Below are positions 26,401 through 34,413 of a stretch of 64,000 nt of DNA, in pieces. How positions within the stretch are numbered: position 1 is the first letter of the stretch; every line of letters starts with the position of its first letter. Source of the stretch: Brachypterus glaber. Its lineage: Eukaryota > Arthropoda > Insecta > Coleoptera > Kateretidae. The stretch lies in the NCBI GenBank assembly GCA_958510825.1, contig OY294048.1, forward strand, positions 10,743,589 through 10,807,588, in the 5' to 3' direction. Position numbers and translations under genes: made by a program. Below the pieces are notes generated by a model. That model had not been told where the DNA came from. It saw only the letters and a program-made list of their open reading frames with translations, and searched no databases.

Positions 26401-29400
26401 TTTTTTTGAAAAATAAAAAAAAAATTTAATTTTTTTTTAATTTTCTTTTTACGAAAAACCGAGGGGCTGACCGCGAGGAAATCTTTTGTACAAGCCAAAG
26501 GAACTCTGGAGGAACTCCCGAGGAACTCCGGAGGAACTCCGGAGAAACTCCGGAGGTCAGTCCCTCGCGAAAAACGAAAAATTAAAAAAAAAAATCAAAA
26601 AATTAATTTTCAAAATTTTTTTTTAAAAAATCACATTTTTTTAATATCTTTTTTTGACAAACAAATTACCTCATTATAATTCTTATTACGCTTTTTATAT
26701 CAATACGACCGTACCTATAGGTTGTTATAACAACGTAAATGGGAGGCTATTATATGTAAAGTCGCCTGTGCAAGGCGTCATTAAGGCGTCTTAAAAAAGA
26801 TGTCTTAAAGACGTTACCTTTTGTAACATACGACGTCGCTAAGACGTCTTTAAGATGCATATACGCCGAAAACCGACGTTCTTAATACGTCTTGAATGAC
26901 TAGCTACGACATCTTTAAGATCTCTTTAAGTCATCTTTGTGCTGTCTGGGTACCCGCCCAGACCCGTCATTTTCAGCAGGGTATATTAAGGTTACTTTCG
27001 TAAATATTAACGTTAATATTTACGAAATTAGTCGTTTTTATTTTGTTATACTATCTTGATTAAAGAACAGACATTAGAAATATTATATAAAAGGCTTTAT
27101 TATCATTTACTTAGATGTGGTACTAATAAATATTAAAACTGTTGTGAATCTTCTATTACGGCGGAATTTTTCTCCGTGTTTGCCAATTATATGTGAAAGT
27201 CTGCATATTTTTTATTATATTTTAACTTGATTATATTAAAAAATGGTTCGGTATATCGAGAAATATTTAATAACCATTTATTTACGATTTTCTTTATGTA
27301 TCATGAATTTTAAACTAATGTTTGTCAGATATTAAGAGTTAATATAGCGGTGTACTAAAATTTCCTAGCAACAGGATATGTAAGATGAAATGTGACCGAA
27401 ACGAGACACCAAATCAAATGTAGTTTTAAAAAAATATATCAAAAAATTCTAAAATATATATACCCTGTTGAAAATGACGGGTCTTCGCGGGTATAAATGG
27501 TGCACAAACCCGTCATTTTTAGTAGGGTAATTATAAAATATTTGTCGATATACCAGACCATGTCTAAATATAACAGAAAATATGCAGATTTTTGCATATA
27601 ATTAGCAAAAACGTAGGAAAATTGCGTATTGGAAGATTCACAGGAGTTTTAATATTTATTAGTTCCACATGTAAGTAAATTATAATAAAGCCTTTAATAT
27701 AACATTTCAAAGCCTTTTCTTTAATAAAATAATAAAATATTGAAGCTATATATTTAAAACGATTAATTATTTTAAATATTTATTTATTTAAAAATAATTT
27801 CTTAATATATGTCAAGAAACTGTCATCATTACCTGGCCTTTCCCGCGTCTTGCTCCAGTTTACCTGCTGTAACTAATATTGCCCCATCACACTCTACATA
27901 TTTAAATAAAAAAGATAATTTTTTATGTATTTTTAGATGAAATAAAAAACTTATGCAGTCCAATCACGTATAATCTCATACATAGTCGAAACCCTTCACC
28001 AGAACCCATGCCAAATAAGGATATAAATTCAGAGGTGTACCAAGACACTTTAAATTTAAAAATTGTACCGCATGTTAATAAAGATGTAGCAGTCACCTGT
28101 GATATTTTAAAGCCAGGTAAGTTTGAACTTTTTGTTTATTTACAACATTTTGCAGCCCTTTCCACAGGGCCAGATTTTTCATTAGGCAATTTCCTAGGGC
28201 GGCAGATTTTAAGGGGCTAATTTTTAGTTGAAGACCTTTTTTGGTCATCAGGTAAGTAAGAAGACTGAAGTTTGCTCTTGAGTGCAGTAGATGATCCTTT
28301 TTGTTGGAGGGGGGCATGTTATCTATTGCCTAGGGCGGCAAGCTTAGTAAATCTGGCTCTACCGGATAGGATACGCTTTTTCCCAATTCACTCCTAGGTT
28401 AATTAACTAGGTTAATTAATTAGGCCAGCCTAAACTACATAAACCCTTAAACTAGACTTTAAATATAGAAACAGTATGTCTATTATTATAATTAATCTGG
28501 TATGGTTCAGCCTCGCATGTTATTATTTTTTTTTTGAAAACCCGAGATAAAACCGGGATCACTTTCCCGGTTCAACCTCTTAAGTTTTATTATTTTTTCG
28601 TTAAACCTGGTTCAGGGTCTGAACTTCAGGCTTATGTAAATGATGTTTAAAGAACTTTTTAAATCGATTTTAATCGCGCAAGTATTGAAACTAGCAAAAC
28701 CTCGTAAAATTCTAACGAAGTTTAACATAAGACTTTTATTAGGGCAGGTTGTCAACGAAAGTATGGTAGATTTATTTTTAACTAAGAAATAACTTTTTGA
28801 TATTTTTAGTACCCACATCAACCATGAATATGAAAATTTCACTTCTGGTTTAACCAAATAGTTATTTATGGTACTAGTGGGTAAAGTAAGAGGGCAATAT
28901 CGGTTTACCCATGAGTGCCATACAAGGTTTTATCCAATAAATAGCTTAGGAATTCATATTTTTATTAAAATTAAATTAAATTTTAATGACATTTACAAGA
29001 AAATAATTTGACAAGTAACAGTTGAGTGGGTAAAATAAATAATTATCCACTCAATAAAGTAAAAGCCACGCGGGGGTTATTATTGAGTTTATCTATTTAA
29101 AATTAAGCTGGTAATTGTCTTATTATCTGTATGTATTGGATAAATATTATTATACTATTCACAGCGCATGCGCTACAATAGTATTACACGGTAGTTTAAA
29201 TTTCCCAAAATTGCCAAAAAACGTCCTAGACAAAAAATTATTGGACACAAATGTGTTTAATGAAAAAAATAAGAAACTTTTTTTTTCCGTCCGTCTGTCC
29301 ATACGATGTCACGATTTTTGTTAACACGATAACTCAAGAACGAATAATCCGATCGACTTGAAATTTTCAGGAAAAATCAAGTTCTATGAGGGGAAGATCC

Positions 29401-31800
29401 ATATTTTTGAAAGTAATCCCCCCAAAAACAAAAAAGTTATGGGGGTTAAACTTTTTAAAAAAATTAAAGAACTACTATTTTTAATTTTTTTTTTCAAGTA
29501 TTTGGGAAACCGCAATATACAGTATACTATTTACTGTGAATAGTATATAATGAAATGCGTAGCATTAAATATCTTCATGGATTGTTTTAATAAATACCAA
29601 CATTTATTTTACAGAAATAGAAGTAAGCACTCACCAACCACCTCAAACCCTCAAACTACAACCTCAAAAAATCCAACGCACACGTCCCAATGCAATCAAA
29701 TCTCTTCTGTTTGATCGCTCAAAACAAACCAACAACCAAAAACCTTCTTACAAATTTCAACCCTTAAAAAATCCTTCCTCTACAACTATAAACGGAGGAT
29801 TTAGACAAAAAATTGCCCGAATTGAGGCACCGCTGTGCTATATGGAGAAATGTGATAAATTAAGTGGAAAAAAAGAGGATTGTAAATGTTGTATGTGCAC
29901 AGGAGGAAACAGGTATAGTTGTGGATGCTATGAAGCGTTATGTAAGGAAATTGAGGACAATGGGTTTGGTTTGGAGGAAAAAATAGATAATAATGTAGGA
30001 GTTGAAGAATTAGTTCCTTTGTAAGTTCCACATTTTGTTAACTTTACTAAAAAAAACTAAACGCTATGAAACATACCCTAGTAGAAATTTAACGTTATAA
30101 TAACGTTTTTCTAATGTTAGAAATCTGTAAAAAAGTAAAATATGTGCAAATGTCCCGCTTTTTAACGTTAGAATCAAACGTTATAAGTACGTTTAATTTA
30201 CAACTTTCGGAGGGGGCGTGGCCAACTAGGAAATTTATACCTGCATCATAAAATGGCAGCTGGAGACAAATTTATTCATATAAATAAATCTTAATATATT
30301 TTAGCATTCATAATATTTTTAAACATAATTTCGTTACATTTATTTATAAAATAACCATCTTTTTAGGTGGCCCTAAATATTTTTCGTGTAATATCCTGTT
30401 ATACTTCGATAAATACGTTTACCTCAGAAAAACTTTATATTGTCGGCTTACAAGTAAAGAGCACTAAGTCCAAAAACATGGTTTTGAGATATTGACAAAT
30501 TTAACTTTCACTGTTGTTTTTTAATTTTTGTAATAATTTTTACAAAAATGCACGTTTCGCCAAACAAACACTCAGTCGCTTAGTGCAGAAACATTTGAAA
30601 TAATCTACAAGTAAAACGCACTATTGCCAGATAAAATTTTATTCAAAATCAAACTGGTGCGTTTTGTATAGTGGGAACTCTCTTAGCAGTCCACCTAGAA
30701 GTTAGTTCGGTTTACCTGTACATAGATCATCAAAAATTAATTACAGTACCCTAAAAATCACATTTTTGCAAAAAAGTGACTTAGTGCCTTTTACTTGTAA
30801 GCCGACGATATTTAGTTAGTTAATATTTATTTATACATTCAGAATCTTAAAATATTTTTTAAATTCTAATATAGCGTTGCCAGACTTACTATAATTTTGA
30901 CTTTAGTTAGATTTATATATTTTTTAACGTTTTTGTATAACGTTTGAGACTAAACATAAAAATGTCACTAATCTAATGTTATGTTAAATTAGATTTATGT
31001 ACTTTTCTACCAGGGTAGGTACTAATAATATTAAATGATTTATTTTTCAGATATAATAGTAAAATTATTACGGACCTAGTTTTGACTGATGTACCAAAAA
31101 TGGAGTGCCGTAAGTACTGATAATATTCCTTTTAGTTTTGTTATAGGGGCAATAGGAATTTTAAAAATTTGCACAATAAATTTACTATCAAGGTTAAAAT
31201 CGATCCATTTTCTTATCATCGTATAGTGATATTGGTAGACTGTCAGTTTCGGGCTGCTGGCCCTCTTCAGTACCAATATGAAGAGAGAGAAAATAGACTG
31301 ATGGAATAATAAATTAATATTTTTATAATTTTGTTTGAAATTAAAAATTTCTGTCCTTAATATAGTTATTTATGGTGCTAGTGGGTAAAGTAAGATATTG
31401 CCCATGAGAAAATTAACCGCGAGGCCAAGCAGGTTAATTTTCGAGAGGGCAATATCGGTTTACCCATGAGTGCCATACAAGGTTTTATCCAATAAATAGC
31501 TTAGTAATTCATATATTTATTAAAAATTTTAATGACATGTACAAGAAAATAATTTGACAAGTGACAGTTGAGTGGATAAAATAAATAATTATCCACTCAA
31601 TAAAGTAAAAGCCACGCGGGGGTTATTATTGAGTTTATCTATTTAAAATAAAGCTGGTAATTGTCTTATTTTCTGTATGTATTGGATAAAGAATATTTAA
31701 TTTGATGTTTTTTTCAGCTGTCAGTCCGTGTCATTTATGTGGTGATAGCGTTTGTGAATGTGCCTTTGAGACAAGGTCGAAACTTCCTAGGACACCCTAA
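5132..31800 (+). CDS. ARMC9: ARMC9-like LisH/armadillo-repeat protein, 5'-truncated (11 exons)
   Basis: ARMC9 is a ciliary base protein with an N-terminal LisH domain, coiled coil and ARM repeats; human defects cause Joubert syndrome. Exons seen: 5132-5476, 7108-7555, 9538-10351, 13394-13525, 17206-17419, 18858-19159, 23361-23577, 27937-28116, 29615-30020, 31051-31109, 31718-31800. All introns are GT-AG and every junction phase matches, giving one 1,065-residue frame. Diagnostic blocks are EEHRKLM then TTKLTNAL (coiled-coil end), KLIQALRW, ARLVNTFASL, LQKLSLRK, EYCTALLMNLCL, LPYLNGIMYSLM and a terminal RSKLPRTP; all resemble human ARMC9 as I recall it. The first visible exon enters in phase 1, so the start and LisH exons lie upstream or were missed. 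The insect version is longer than the roughly 820-residue human protein because of an acidic repeat exon and a Cys-rich tail. Identification is firm for the core; the join from 23577 to 27937 is inferred. Confidence 0.88.
6151..6162. promoter_or_regulatory. Perfect NRF-1-type palindrome
   Basis: TGCGCATGCGCA inside a locally CG-rich patch (GCGAGCGCGTGCGC) in an ARMC9 intron. It fits the NRF-1/EWG consensus. Whether it acts as an internal promoter is unknown. Confidence 0.35.
6422..7092. mobile_element. CCCTGGTAGAAA-family MITE, copy 1
   Basis: Ends CTCTGGTAGAAAAG and TTTCTACTAGGG, interior full of TCTAACGTT words. A TT dinucleotide flanks both ends (6420-6421, 7093-7094). The right end lies 15 bases before the ARMC9 exon at 7108. 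Confidence 0.85.
7108..7555 (+). CDS. ARMC9: ARMC9 exon b: conserved helix plus acidic Asn/Ser-rich linker
   Basis: The acceptor ATTTTAG is followed by CGGTCACC, completing GCG and reading AVTTKLTNALQVHVLG; this continues the ARMC9 coiled-coil block directly from exon a. The remainder is low-complexity, acidic and Asn/Ser-rich, as expected of a disordered linker. It ends TCAAG|GTAAGA in phase 2. A MITE ends only 15 bases upstream of the acceptor. Confidence 0.85.
7603..7925 (+). mobile_element. TAATAGTATATTAAAGTACTAG repeat, copy 1
   Basis: Nearly collinear with 59757-60090: shared TTAGCGCACGAG, TTGATGACTGAT, CAGTCATCTCTTC and AACACGGTAAAAAATAACCC. Family type unknown; the borders are set by the end of similarity. 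Confidence 0.75.
8529..9395. mobile_element. GGACGTCC-rich element
   Basis: The motif ATGGACGTCCA and variants recur in both orientations at 8531, 8580, 8645, 9305 and 9365, bounding a unique-looking centre with a GC-richer patch at 8950-9110. Termini are not clearly defined. Confidence 0.4.
9538..10351 (+). CDS. ARMC9: ARMC9 exon c: long acidic exon with internal repeat, ends in LIQALRW
   Basis: The acceptor is TTCCAG|G, completing AGG (Arg), and the exon ends ATGG|GTAAGA in phase 0. It encodes 271 residues, mostly acidic and hydrophilic. A motif of the form DLK-Y-L-N-Y-N-P recurs three times (from about 9821, 10031 and 10145). The last 35 codons (FVRIKQDLLSGSFELKRKL then IQALRW) match the conserved ARMC9 block that leads into the armadillo domain. 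The exon is unusually long for this gene. Confidence 0.87.
10373..10502. mobile_element. 130-bp palindromic MITE
   Basis: GGTGCAGGTCGCTTGCAAAA pairs with an inverted copy ending AGAAGGCGACCTGCAC. It starts 21 bases after the ARMC9 donor at 10352. Confidence 0.7.
10556..11641. mobile_element. Outer TIR element hosting a second repeat
   Basis: Ends TGCCGGCAGCAGGGTTG and CAACCCTGGCCGGCA, with inner GGTTTAAACC blocks on both sides. The 10666-11355 element is nested inside. Confidence 0.6.
10666..11355 (+). mobile_element. 690-bp element, copy 1 (nested)
   Basis: Starts AAACTAGATGAAACGTTGC and ends in a hairpin (CATCGGCACTC...GAGTGCCGATG). An inverted copy lies at 35937-36626. The one-sided terminal hairpin recalls Helitron ends, but no CTRR end is evident. 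Confidence 0.7.
11642..13393. other. ARMC9 intron remainder
   Basis: Besides the 12672 MITE it holds A/T-rich DNA with possible retroelement tails (AATAAATAAATTCTTATTC near 12466). I see no exon. Confidence 0.5.
12672..13080. mobile_element. 409-bp MITE with near-perfect central hairpin
   Basis: TIRs TACCCTTGCGACCTT and AAAGTCGCAAGGGTA. The centre 12849-12952 is an almost perfect 104-base inverted repeat through a T/A homopolymer. The interior repeats ACTCTGGAAAC words. Confidence 0.85.
13394..13525 (+). CDS. ARMC9: ARMC9 exon d: start of armadillo region
   Basis: Forty-four codons lie between TTTTTTAG and CAA|GTAAGT, phase 0 on both sides, beginning AITKSTYPHYVMSDYILNDI. The helix order (YILNDILLL, then VVDLYL) matches the first ARM helices of ARMC9. 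The exon lies isolated in 7 kb of repeat-rich intron, which makes the intact splice sites and frame good evidence that it is real. Confidence 0.86.
14130..14274. mobile_element. 145-bp palindromic MITE
   Basis: AAATAGTATACAAACCTCGG faces CCGAGG...TATACTATTT; inner arms GCAAACC and GGTTTGC also pair. Confidence 0.6.
15131..15963. mobile_element. CCCTGGTAGAAA-family MITE, copy 2
   Basis: Ends CCCTGGTAGAAAAGT and TTTCTTCCAGGG, flanked by TC on both sides. Interior shares TCTAACGTTAGATTAACG with copies at 6422 and 30076. Confidence 0.87.
16475..16580 (+). repeat. Two-copy tandem repeat
   Basis: AAATTATGACAGATGCAACT followed by CGCATCAGTGAGCA occurs twice in tandem with a period of about 52 bases. 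Confidence 0.7.
17206..17419 (+). CDS. ARMC9: ARMC9 exon e: armadillo repeats
   Basis: The acceptor TTTTCAG|GAAAGC opens a frame reading ESTARLVNTFASLRHGRDYL and, later, FDMLVGVLQKLSLRKVPRV. Both are hallmark ARMC9 armadillo segments. The donor is TATG|GTAAGA, phase 1. Confidence 0.92.
18165..18660. mobile_element. ~500-bp TIR element
   Basis: CTGCTAAGACAAGTTGTCC and its inverse GGACAACTTGTCTTAGTCAG bound an AT-rich interior. Confidence 0.6.
18858..19159 (+). CDS. ARMC9: ARMC9 exon f: armadillo core
   Basis: The exon starts after TTTTTAG, completing GGT. It encodes 100 residues including EYSLEYCTALLMNLCLEK and LPYLNGIMYSLMVAPDIY, the strongest ARMC9 matches in the window. An open frame continues to 19321, but the consensus donor AAT|GTAAGTAAG at 19160 and the phase-0 continuation at 23361 (which matches the following ARMC9 residues) indicate splicing at 19159. 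Confidence 0.93.
19349..19512. mobile_element. ~164-bp MITE
   Basis: TTAACCCCTTCCGCTCC and GGAGCGGAAGGGGTTAA are perfect inverted ends. Confidence 0.75.
20435..20462. repeat. 28-base perfect palindrome
   Basis: ATATGTTGTAAGCA followed by its exact complement, with no loop. Confidence 0.8.
20606..21180. mobile_element. TIR element with TTACGTAAC ends
   Basis: GGGGCTGTCCATATATTACG and its inverse CGTAATATATGGACAGCC bound a 575-base interior with G/C homopolymers inside each end. Confidence 0.75.
21700..21847. mobile_element. AGGGAACGTTCAAGTATTACG-type MITE, copy 1
   Basis: Inverted ends (GTTCAAGTATTACGTAACGC and GCGTTACGTAATACTTGAAC) enclose runs of C and a short centre. Related copies: 32160-32316, and single ends at 22083, 45134 and 60485. 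Confidence 0.82.
22241..23020. mobile_element. CCCAGGTAGCAA element with internal duplicate
   Basis: Ends CCCAGGTAGCAAAATAACA and CTTGTTACCTGGG; the AACATGACATTCACGTGAAA block near 22255 recurs near 22790. Confidence 0.65.
23361..23577 (+). CDS. ARMC9: ARMC9 exon g: last ARM helix and acidic tail; also possible terminal exon to 23594
   Basis: After TTTTTATAG the frame reads TNLKDEIRKQLEYVL, matching the helix that follows the ARM domain, then an acidic stretch with EEIDFLERELDEGES and ESYFTV. Two endings are possible. A donor AAAA|GTAATT at 23578 leaves phase 1, exactly what the exon at 27937 needs. If unspliced, the frame stops at TAA 23592-23594, giving a shorter protein of about 828 visible residues. 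Two AATAAA signals follow at 23606 and 23613. Confidence 0.85.
23606..23618 (+). terminator. Two AATAAA poly(A) signals after internal stop of ARMC9
   Basis: Overlapping AATAAA hexamers lie 12-20 bases after the in-frame TAA at 23592, followed by a T/G-richer stretch. They would define a short ARMC9 isoform if exon g is not spliced onward. They could also be chance in A-rich DNA. Confidence 0.45.
23687..23833. mobile_element. ~147-bp MITE, copy 1
   Basis: GGCGTATCCACAGGCTCG and its inverse bound a core shared with 63319-63440 (ACATAAGAATGCGATGCC). It sits just past the putative short-isoform poly(A) site of ARMC9. Confidence 0.72.
24268..24353. mobile_element. GGGGCGGATTTA-family MITE, copy 2
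   Basis: Ends GGGGCGGATTTATTT and GCTAAATCCGCCC, core GCGCTTTCACCAAAAATAC. See 4345-4479. Confidence 0.65.
24583..25375. mobile_element. GGGTGATCAGTAAC-family element, copy 1
   Basis: Shares TTAAGAGGTGATTCTACATC, TTAGGGC and AACATTTTGTGCCACCAAAA with 54285-54945, and partly with 60330-60740 and 34090-34265. Inverted end GTTACTGATCACCCTG near 25350. Confidence 0.7.
26175..26950. mobile_element. CCCAGACAGCACA-family MITE, copy 2
   Basis: Intact ends CCCAGACAGCACATGATATC and TTGTGCTGTCTGGG. Contains a nested 108-bp element at 26460-26567. Confidence 0.87.
26460..26567. mobile_element. CGAGGGGCTGACC element, deletion derivative
   Basis: Same ends as the 1.1-kb element at 34414-35540 but only a short GAACTCC array between them. 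Confidence 0.75.
26996..27027. repeat. 32-base perfect palindrome
   Basis: TTTCGTAAATATTAAC followed by its exact complement, without a loop. Confidence 0.85.
27085..27705. mobile_element. ~620-bp palindromic element
   Basis: AAAGGCTTTATTATCATTTA plus ACTTAGATGTGG is mirrored at 27660-27705; inner arms with TCTGCATATTTT also pair. Confidence 0.65.
27937..28116 (+). CDS. ARMC9: ARMC9 exon h: C-terminal linker
   Basis: The acceptor TTTTTAG is followed by AT GAA ATA, read in phase 1, encoding about 59 residues (NLCSPITYNL, then NPSPEPMP). It ends CCAG|GTAAGT in phase 1. It has no known domain. Phase agreement on both sides and the C-terminal motif reached downstream support membership in ARMC9; a separate gene is possible but no start codon or promoter is evident. 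Confidence 0.72.
28858..29143 (+). mobile_element. ATAGTTATTTATGGTACTAG repeat, copy 1
   Basis: Shared with 31362-31690 (same strand) and 53771-54034 (inverted): CGGTTTACCCATGAGTGCC, TTATCCAATAAATAG and CCACGCGGGGGTTATTATTG. Confidence 0.78.
29150..29551. mobile_element. TIR element with ATACTATTCACAG ends
   Basis: ATACTATTCACAG and CTGTGAATAGTAT enclose AAACGTCCTAGACAAAAAAT, a CCGTCCGTCTGTCC patch and TTGAAATTTTCAGG. Relatives at 32585-32888, 41290-42680 and 42700-42920. Confidence 0.6.
29615..30020 (+). CDS. ARMC9: ARMC9 exon i: Gln/Pro-rich then cysteine-rich segment
   Basis: After TATTTTACAG the frame gives 134 residues, ending CCTTT|GTAAGT in phase 2. The first half is basic and Gln/Pro-rich (QPPQTLKLQPQKIQRT). 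The second half holds nine cysteines in about 35 residues (CKCCMC and CGC clusters near 29836-29950). I do not recognise the Cys-rich part from vertebrate ARMC9. The intron that follows is almost wholly one MITE. Confidence 0.72.
30076..31015. mobile_element. CCCTGGTAGAAA-family MITE, copy 3, filling an ARMC9 intron
   Basis: Ends CCCTAGTAGAAATTTAACG and TTTTCTACCAGGG, flanked by TA on both sides. It makes up 940 of the 1,030 bases of the intron 30021-31050. A nested element occupies 30440-30809. Confidence 0.87.
30440..30809. mobile_element. 370-bp MITE nested in the 30076 element
   Basis: Perfect inverted ends GTCGGCTTACAAGTAAA / TTTACTTGTAAGCCGAC. Confidence 0.82.
31051..31109 (+). CDS. 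ARMC9: ARMC9 exon j: short C-terminal exon
   Basis: Fifty-nine bases between ATTTTTCAG and TGCC|GTAAGT encode LYNSKIITDLVLTDVPKMEC. Incoming phase 2 and outgoing phase 1 agree with neighbours. It is short, so it rests on splice consensus and phase. Confidence 0.68.
31362..31690 (+). mobile_element. ATAGTTATTTATGGTACTAG repeat, copy 2
   Basis: As copy 1 but with an extra small palindrome (GGGCAATATCGG region, 31392-31455). It ends 27 bases before the ARMC9 terminal exon. Confidence 0.78.
31718..31800 (+). CDS. ARMC9: ARMC9 exon k: terminal exon, CxxC motif and RSKLPRTP end
   Basis: TTTTTTCAG precedes a frame reading VSPCHLCGDSVCECAFETRS then KLPRTP and TAA. The ending resembles the conserved Phe-x-x-Arg/Lys-Pro...TP motif near the human ARMC9 C terminus, which ties the distal exons to this gene. 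CxxCGxxxCxC adds to the cysteines of exon i. An ATTAAA signal follows at 31839. Confidence 0.75.
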
Positions 31801-31838
31801 TCCAAAATTGGCCAAAATTGTTAATCAACTTTTTGTTT

Positions 31839-31844
31839 ATTAAA
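31839..31844 (+). terminator. ATTAAA poly(A) signal of ARMC9 long form
   Basis: This common variant hexamer lies 39 bases after the stop codon and is followed by A-rich and T-rich sequence. Placement fits a short 3' UTR. Confidence 0.5.
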
Positions 31845-32159
31845 TTCTAATTTTCAAAAAAAAAACTTGTTTTATTATTGTTCCTTTTTACGCAAAATCA
31901 TTTTTAAAATTGTTTTTACATATTAATTTTAAAACAATTTCATAAAAAAAATCACGGAAAGTCCTAGATTTTTACGAATTTAAAAGGTAATATTAATTTT
32001 AAATTTTATAAAAAATATACAGAAAGTCCCATTGTCGCAGGCGAAAATTTTGACGAATTCGATCAAACCTTCGAAGGGTCATCTAAAAATACCCAGTTTT
32101 ATAGTTTGGAGCTTTACAAATTCTATCTGATAATTCTAGTTGTTTCTGGTATTAAAAGT

Positions 32160-32316
32160 TAGAGAACGTTGAAGTATTACGTAACGCTCCTAGGGAAGGG
32201 GGGGGTCATTTTGGTGTGTTACGCCCATGTTAATGGTATATGATAATAGCTTTACGGGGAGGGGGGGGGGTACAAAATGATCAAAATTTGCGTTACGTAG
32301 TACTTGAACGTTCCCT
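32160..32316. mobile_element. AGGGAACGTTCAAGTATTACG-type MITE, copy 2
   Basis: Inverted ends with TATTACGTAACGC and GCGTTACGTAGTACTTGAACG, with long G runs inside. Confidence 0.82.
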
Positions 32317-32546
32317 TACATAATTTTTTAAGGGGCTTTTTTTGAAATGAGAAAATGAGACAAAAATGCAGAATTCCAGATTTTTATTGAAAAAAAAAAG
32401 TTTTCCAGTTTGGTGGAAACCCTGAATTACAAATAATGTAATCACAGATTATATTTGTAAAAAAATTTCGCTTGCTGCGCTAAATTAGACACCGACAATT
32501 TCAAGTTACGCAGGTGTGAATAAAATATTTAAAACATAAAAATATA

Positions 32547-33700
32547 TACAGGGTAATCATTTGAAAACAATCCACCCCAAATAGGTTAAAAAATTAAAAA
32601 AAAAAACTTGAAAAAAAATTCAAAAAAAAAATCTTTTTAACCTTCAAAAACAATAGGTTTGGTTGCTCTTCCCCTCATAGAACTTGATTTTTCCTAAAAA
32701 TTTCGAGTACATCGGATTATTCGTTCTTGAGTAATCATGTCCACAAAAAACGGGAGATCGGACGGACGGATGGACGGACAGACGGACATTTTCAAAGTTT
32801 CTTATTTTTTCATGAAACATATTTGTATCCAAGAGTTTTTTGTCTAGGTCGTTTTTGGCGATTTTGGAAAATTCGAAACTACCGGTACTACACGGAAAGA
32901 AATTAGTGGGCTCTGCGCTATACATTATAAGATATTTGGTAACAGTGGCAAATTATAGTGATTTAAGCTATAGATTATAAGGGACACAATAACTAATAAT
33001 GTTAAAAATAAATTGGAAACGATTATATATATTACAGACACGATTATATTTATTACAGGCACTATTATAAATTTACAGAAATTTTATTATATTATAAAAA
33101 TTATTAGCACGGACAATAATTAAATCTATTTAAGCTATAAATGCCATACTATTTGTTATATTTTATTATTCACTAAACAATTAAAGTATTTCATATAAAT
33201 TTTTACACTGACTGCCATAATTGTAAGAGAAAGCCTTGTATTTATATAATAAGCGATTATAATTTGCTTGGTATGTGTGTTATAGCGCTCCTAGCTATAA
33301 TTTTTTTTTTACGTGTACCAGATAAGAAGTTACAACCTTCATGAATTAAACTGAAATTATTTATTTTTAAATGCTGAGGTATTTTTGTGAATATTTTTAC
33401 CAATTAATTTTAAATAAAATTATTCGCCCTTAAGTTAAGGGTTGGTGTATTTCATTTTTATTTTAAGCAAAGCATAGCATTTTAAGCTCTTTCCAATGAC
33501 GTATCACAAGATAGGGATTGCTATATGAGATTCTAATGTTGGGATAGCTGGAAGATAAAGGGTTAAAATTACAAACCCAAAATAATATTCTTAAATTTCC
33601 CCCTCGAAAACCCAAACTGACCAATTTTTTTTTAGAATTTTTATTTTGTGTTTAGTTTGCGAGATATTTGGGGTGAATCGTTTTCAAATGATTACTTGTA
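32547..33700. mobile_element. Host element with nested MITE
   Basis: ACAGGGTAATCATTTGAAAACA at the left and GTTTTCAAATGATTAC at the right bound it; 32889-33317 is a later insertion. Confidence 0.65.
32889..33317. mobile_element. TACACGGAAAGAAATTAG MITE, copy 1
   Basis: TA-flanked, ends CACGGAAAGAAATTAGTGGG and TTTTTACGTG. The interior appears base-for-base the same as 49660-50086 apart from the terminal T run. Confidence 0.9.
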
Positions 33701-34413
33701 TACATAATAAAATTAAAAAAAAAATCCGTTACACCCCCAGCCTAAAACCCTGACTACGCCCTTGAATTATTTAGGGGGAAAGGTACCGGCCAGCATAACC
33801 GGGGAAGAGAGGGGGTCAAAATATATCAAAAATAGCCAGCCGTAATTAATGGATGACCCCTTATTATCAGGAACTTTCTTATTCTATGAATAAATAAACA
33901 CAAACCGGTAGCCTTAATCAAATGTTATCTTAGTTATTAAAAAATTAATTATAAATACAAACGTAAAAGTTTTATTGCATTGTCAGCTTGATTATTACAA
34001 ACCCTATAGATATTTTATTGGTTAGCATCTCTTAGTATACTGCTTGTAGTAGATATTAGAATACATTGGAATGATTACATTTATACAGGGTGTTTATCAA
34101 ATGGATCAAAAATTTTAAGGGGTGCCTTTACACTAAAATACAAAACAGTTCCTTTAAACGGGTCGTAAGGGAACTACGTCCCTTCAAAGGGGATCCAAAA
34201 GTTCGGTGTTTATTAATTAACTAAAGAACCCTTTCAGCTATTATTGCTATAATAGGAACGAGGTTTTGCATGTGAATCACCTGATGTGATCTAACCTTAA
34301 GAAGGCCTTTGAGTGATAGAATAGACCAAGGTCTTTCAATAAAGTGACAATAAAACTCATAAAATAAAGTGTAAAGTTTAATGTCATTTTATATGAGGTC
34401 CCTATAGGATAGG

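Larger units (their letters stand above)
26070..26985. mobile_element. TGACGGGTCTGCGCGGGTAT element, host of nested MITEs
   Basis: GAAAATGACGGGTCTGCGCG at the left and CCCGTCATTTTCAGCAGGGT at the right bound a unit carrying the 26175 MITE. A compact relative lies at 27475-27530. Confidence 0.6.
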
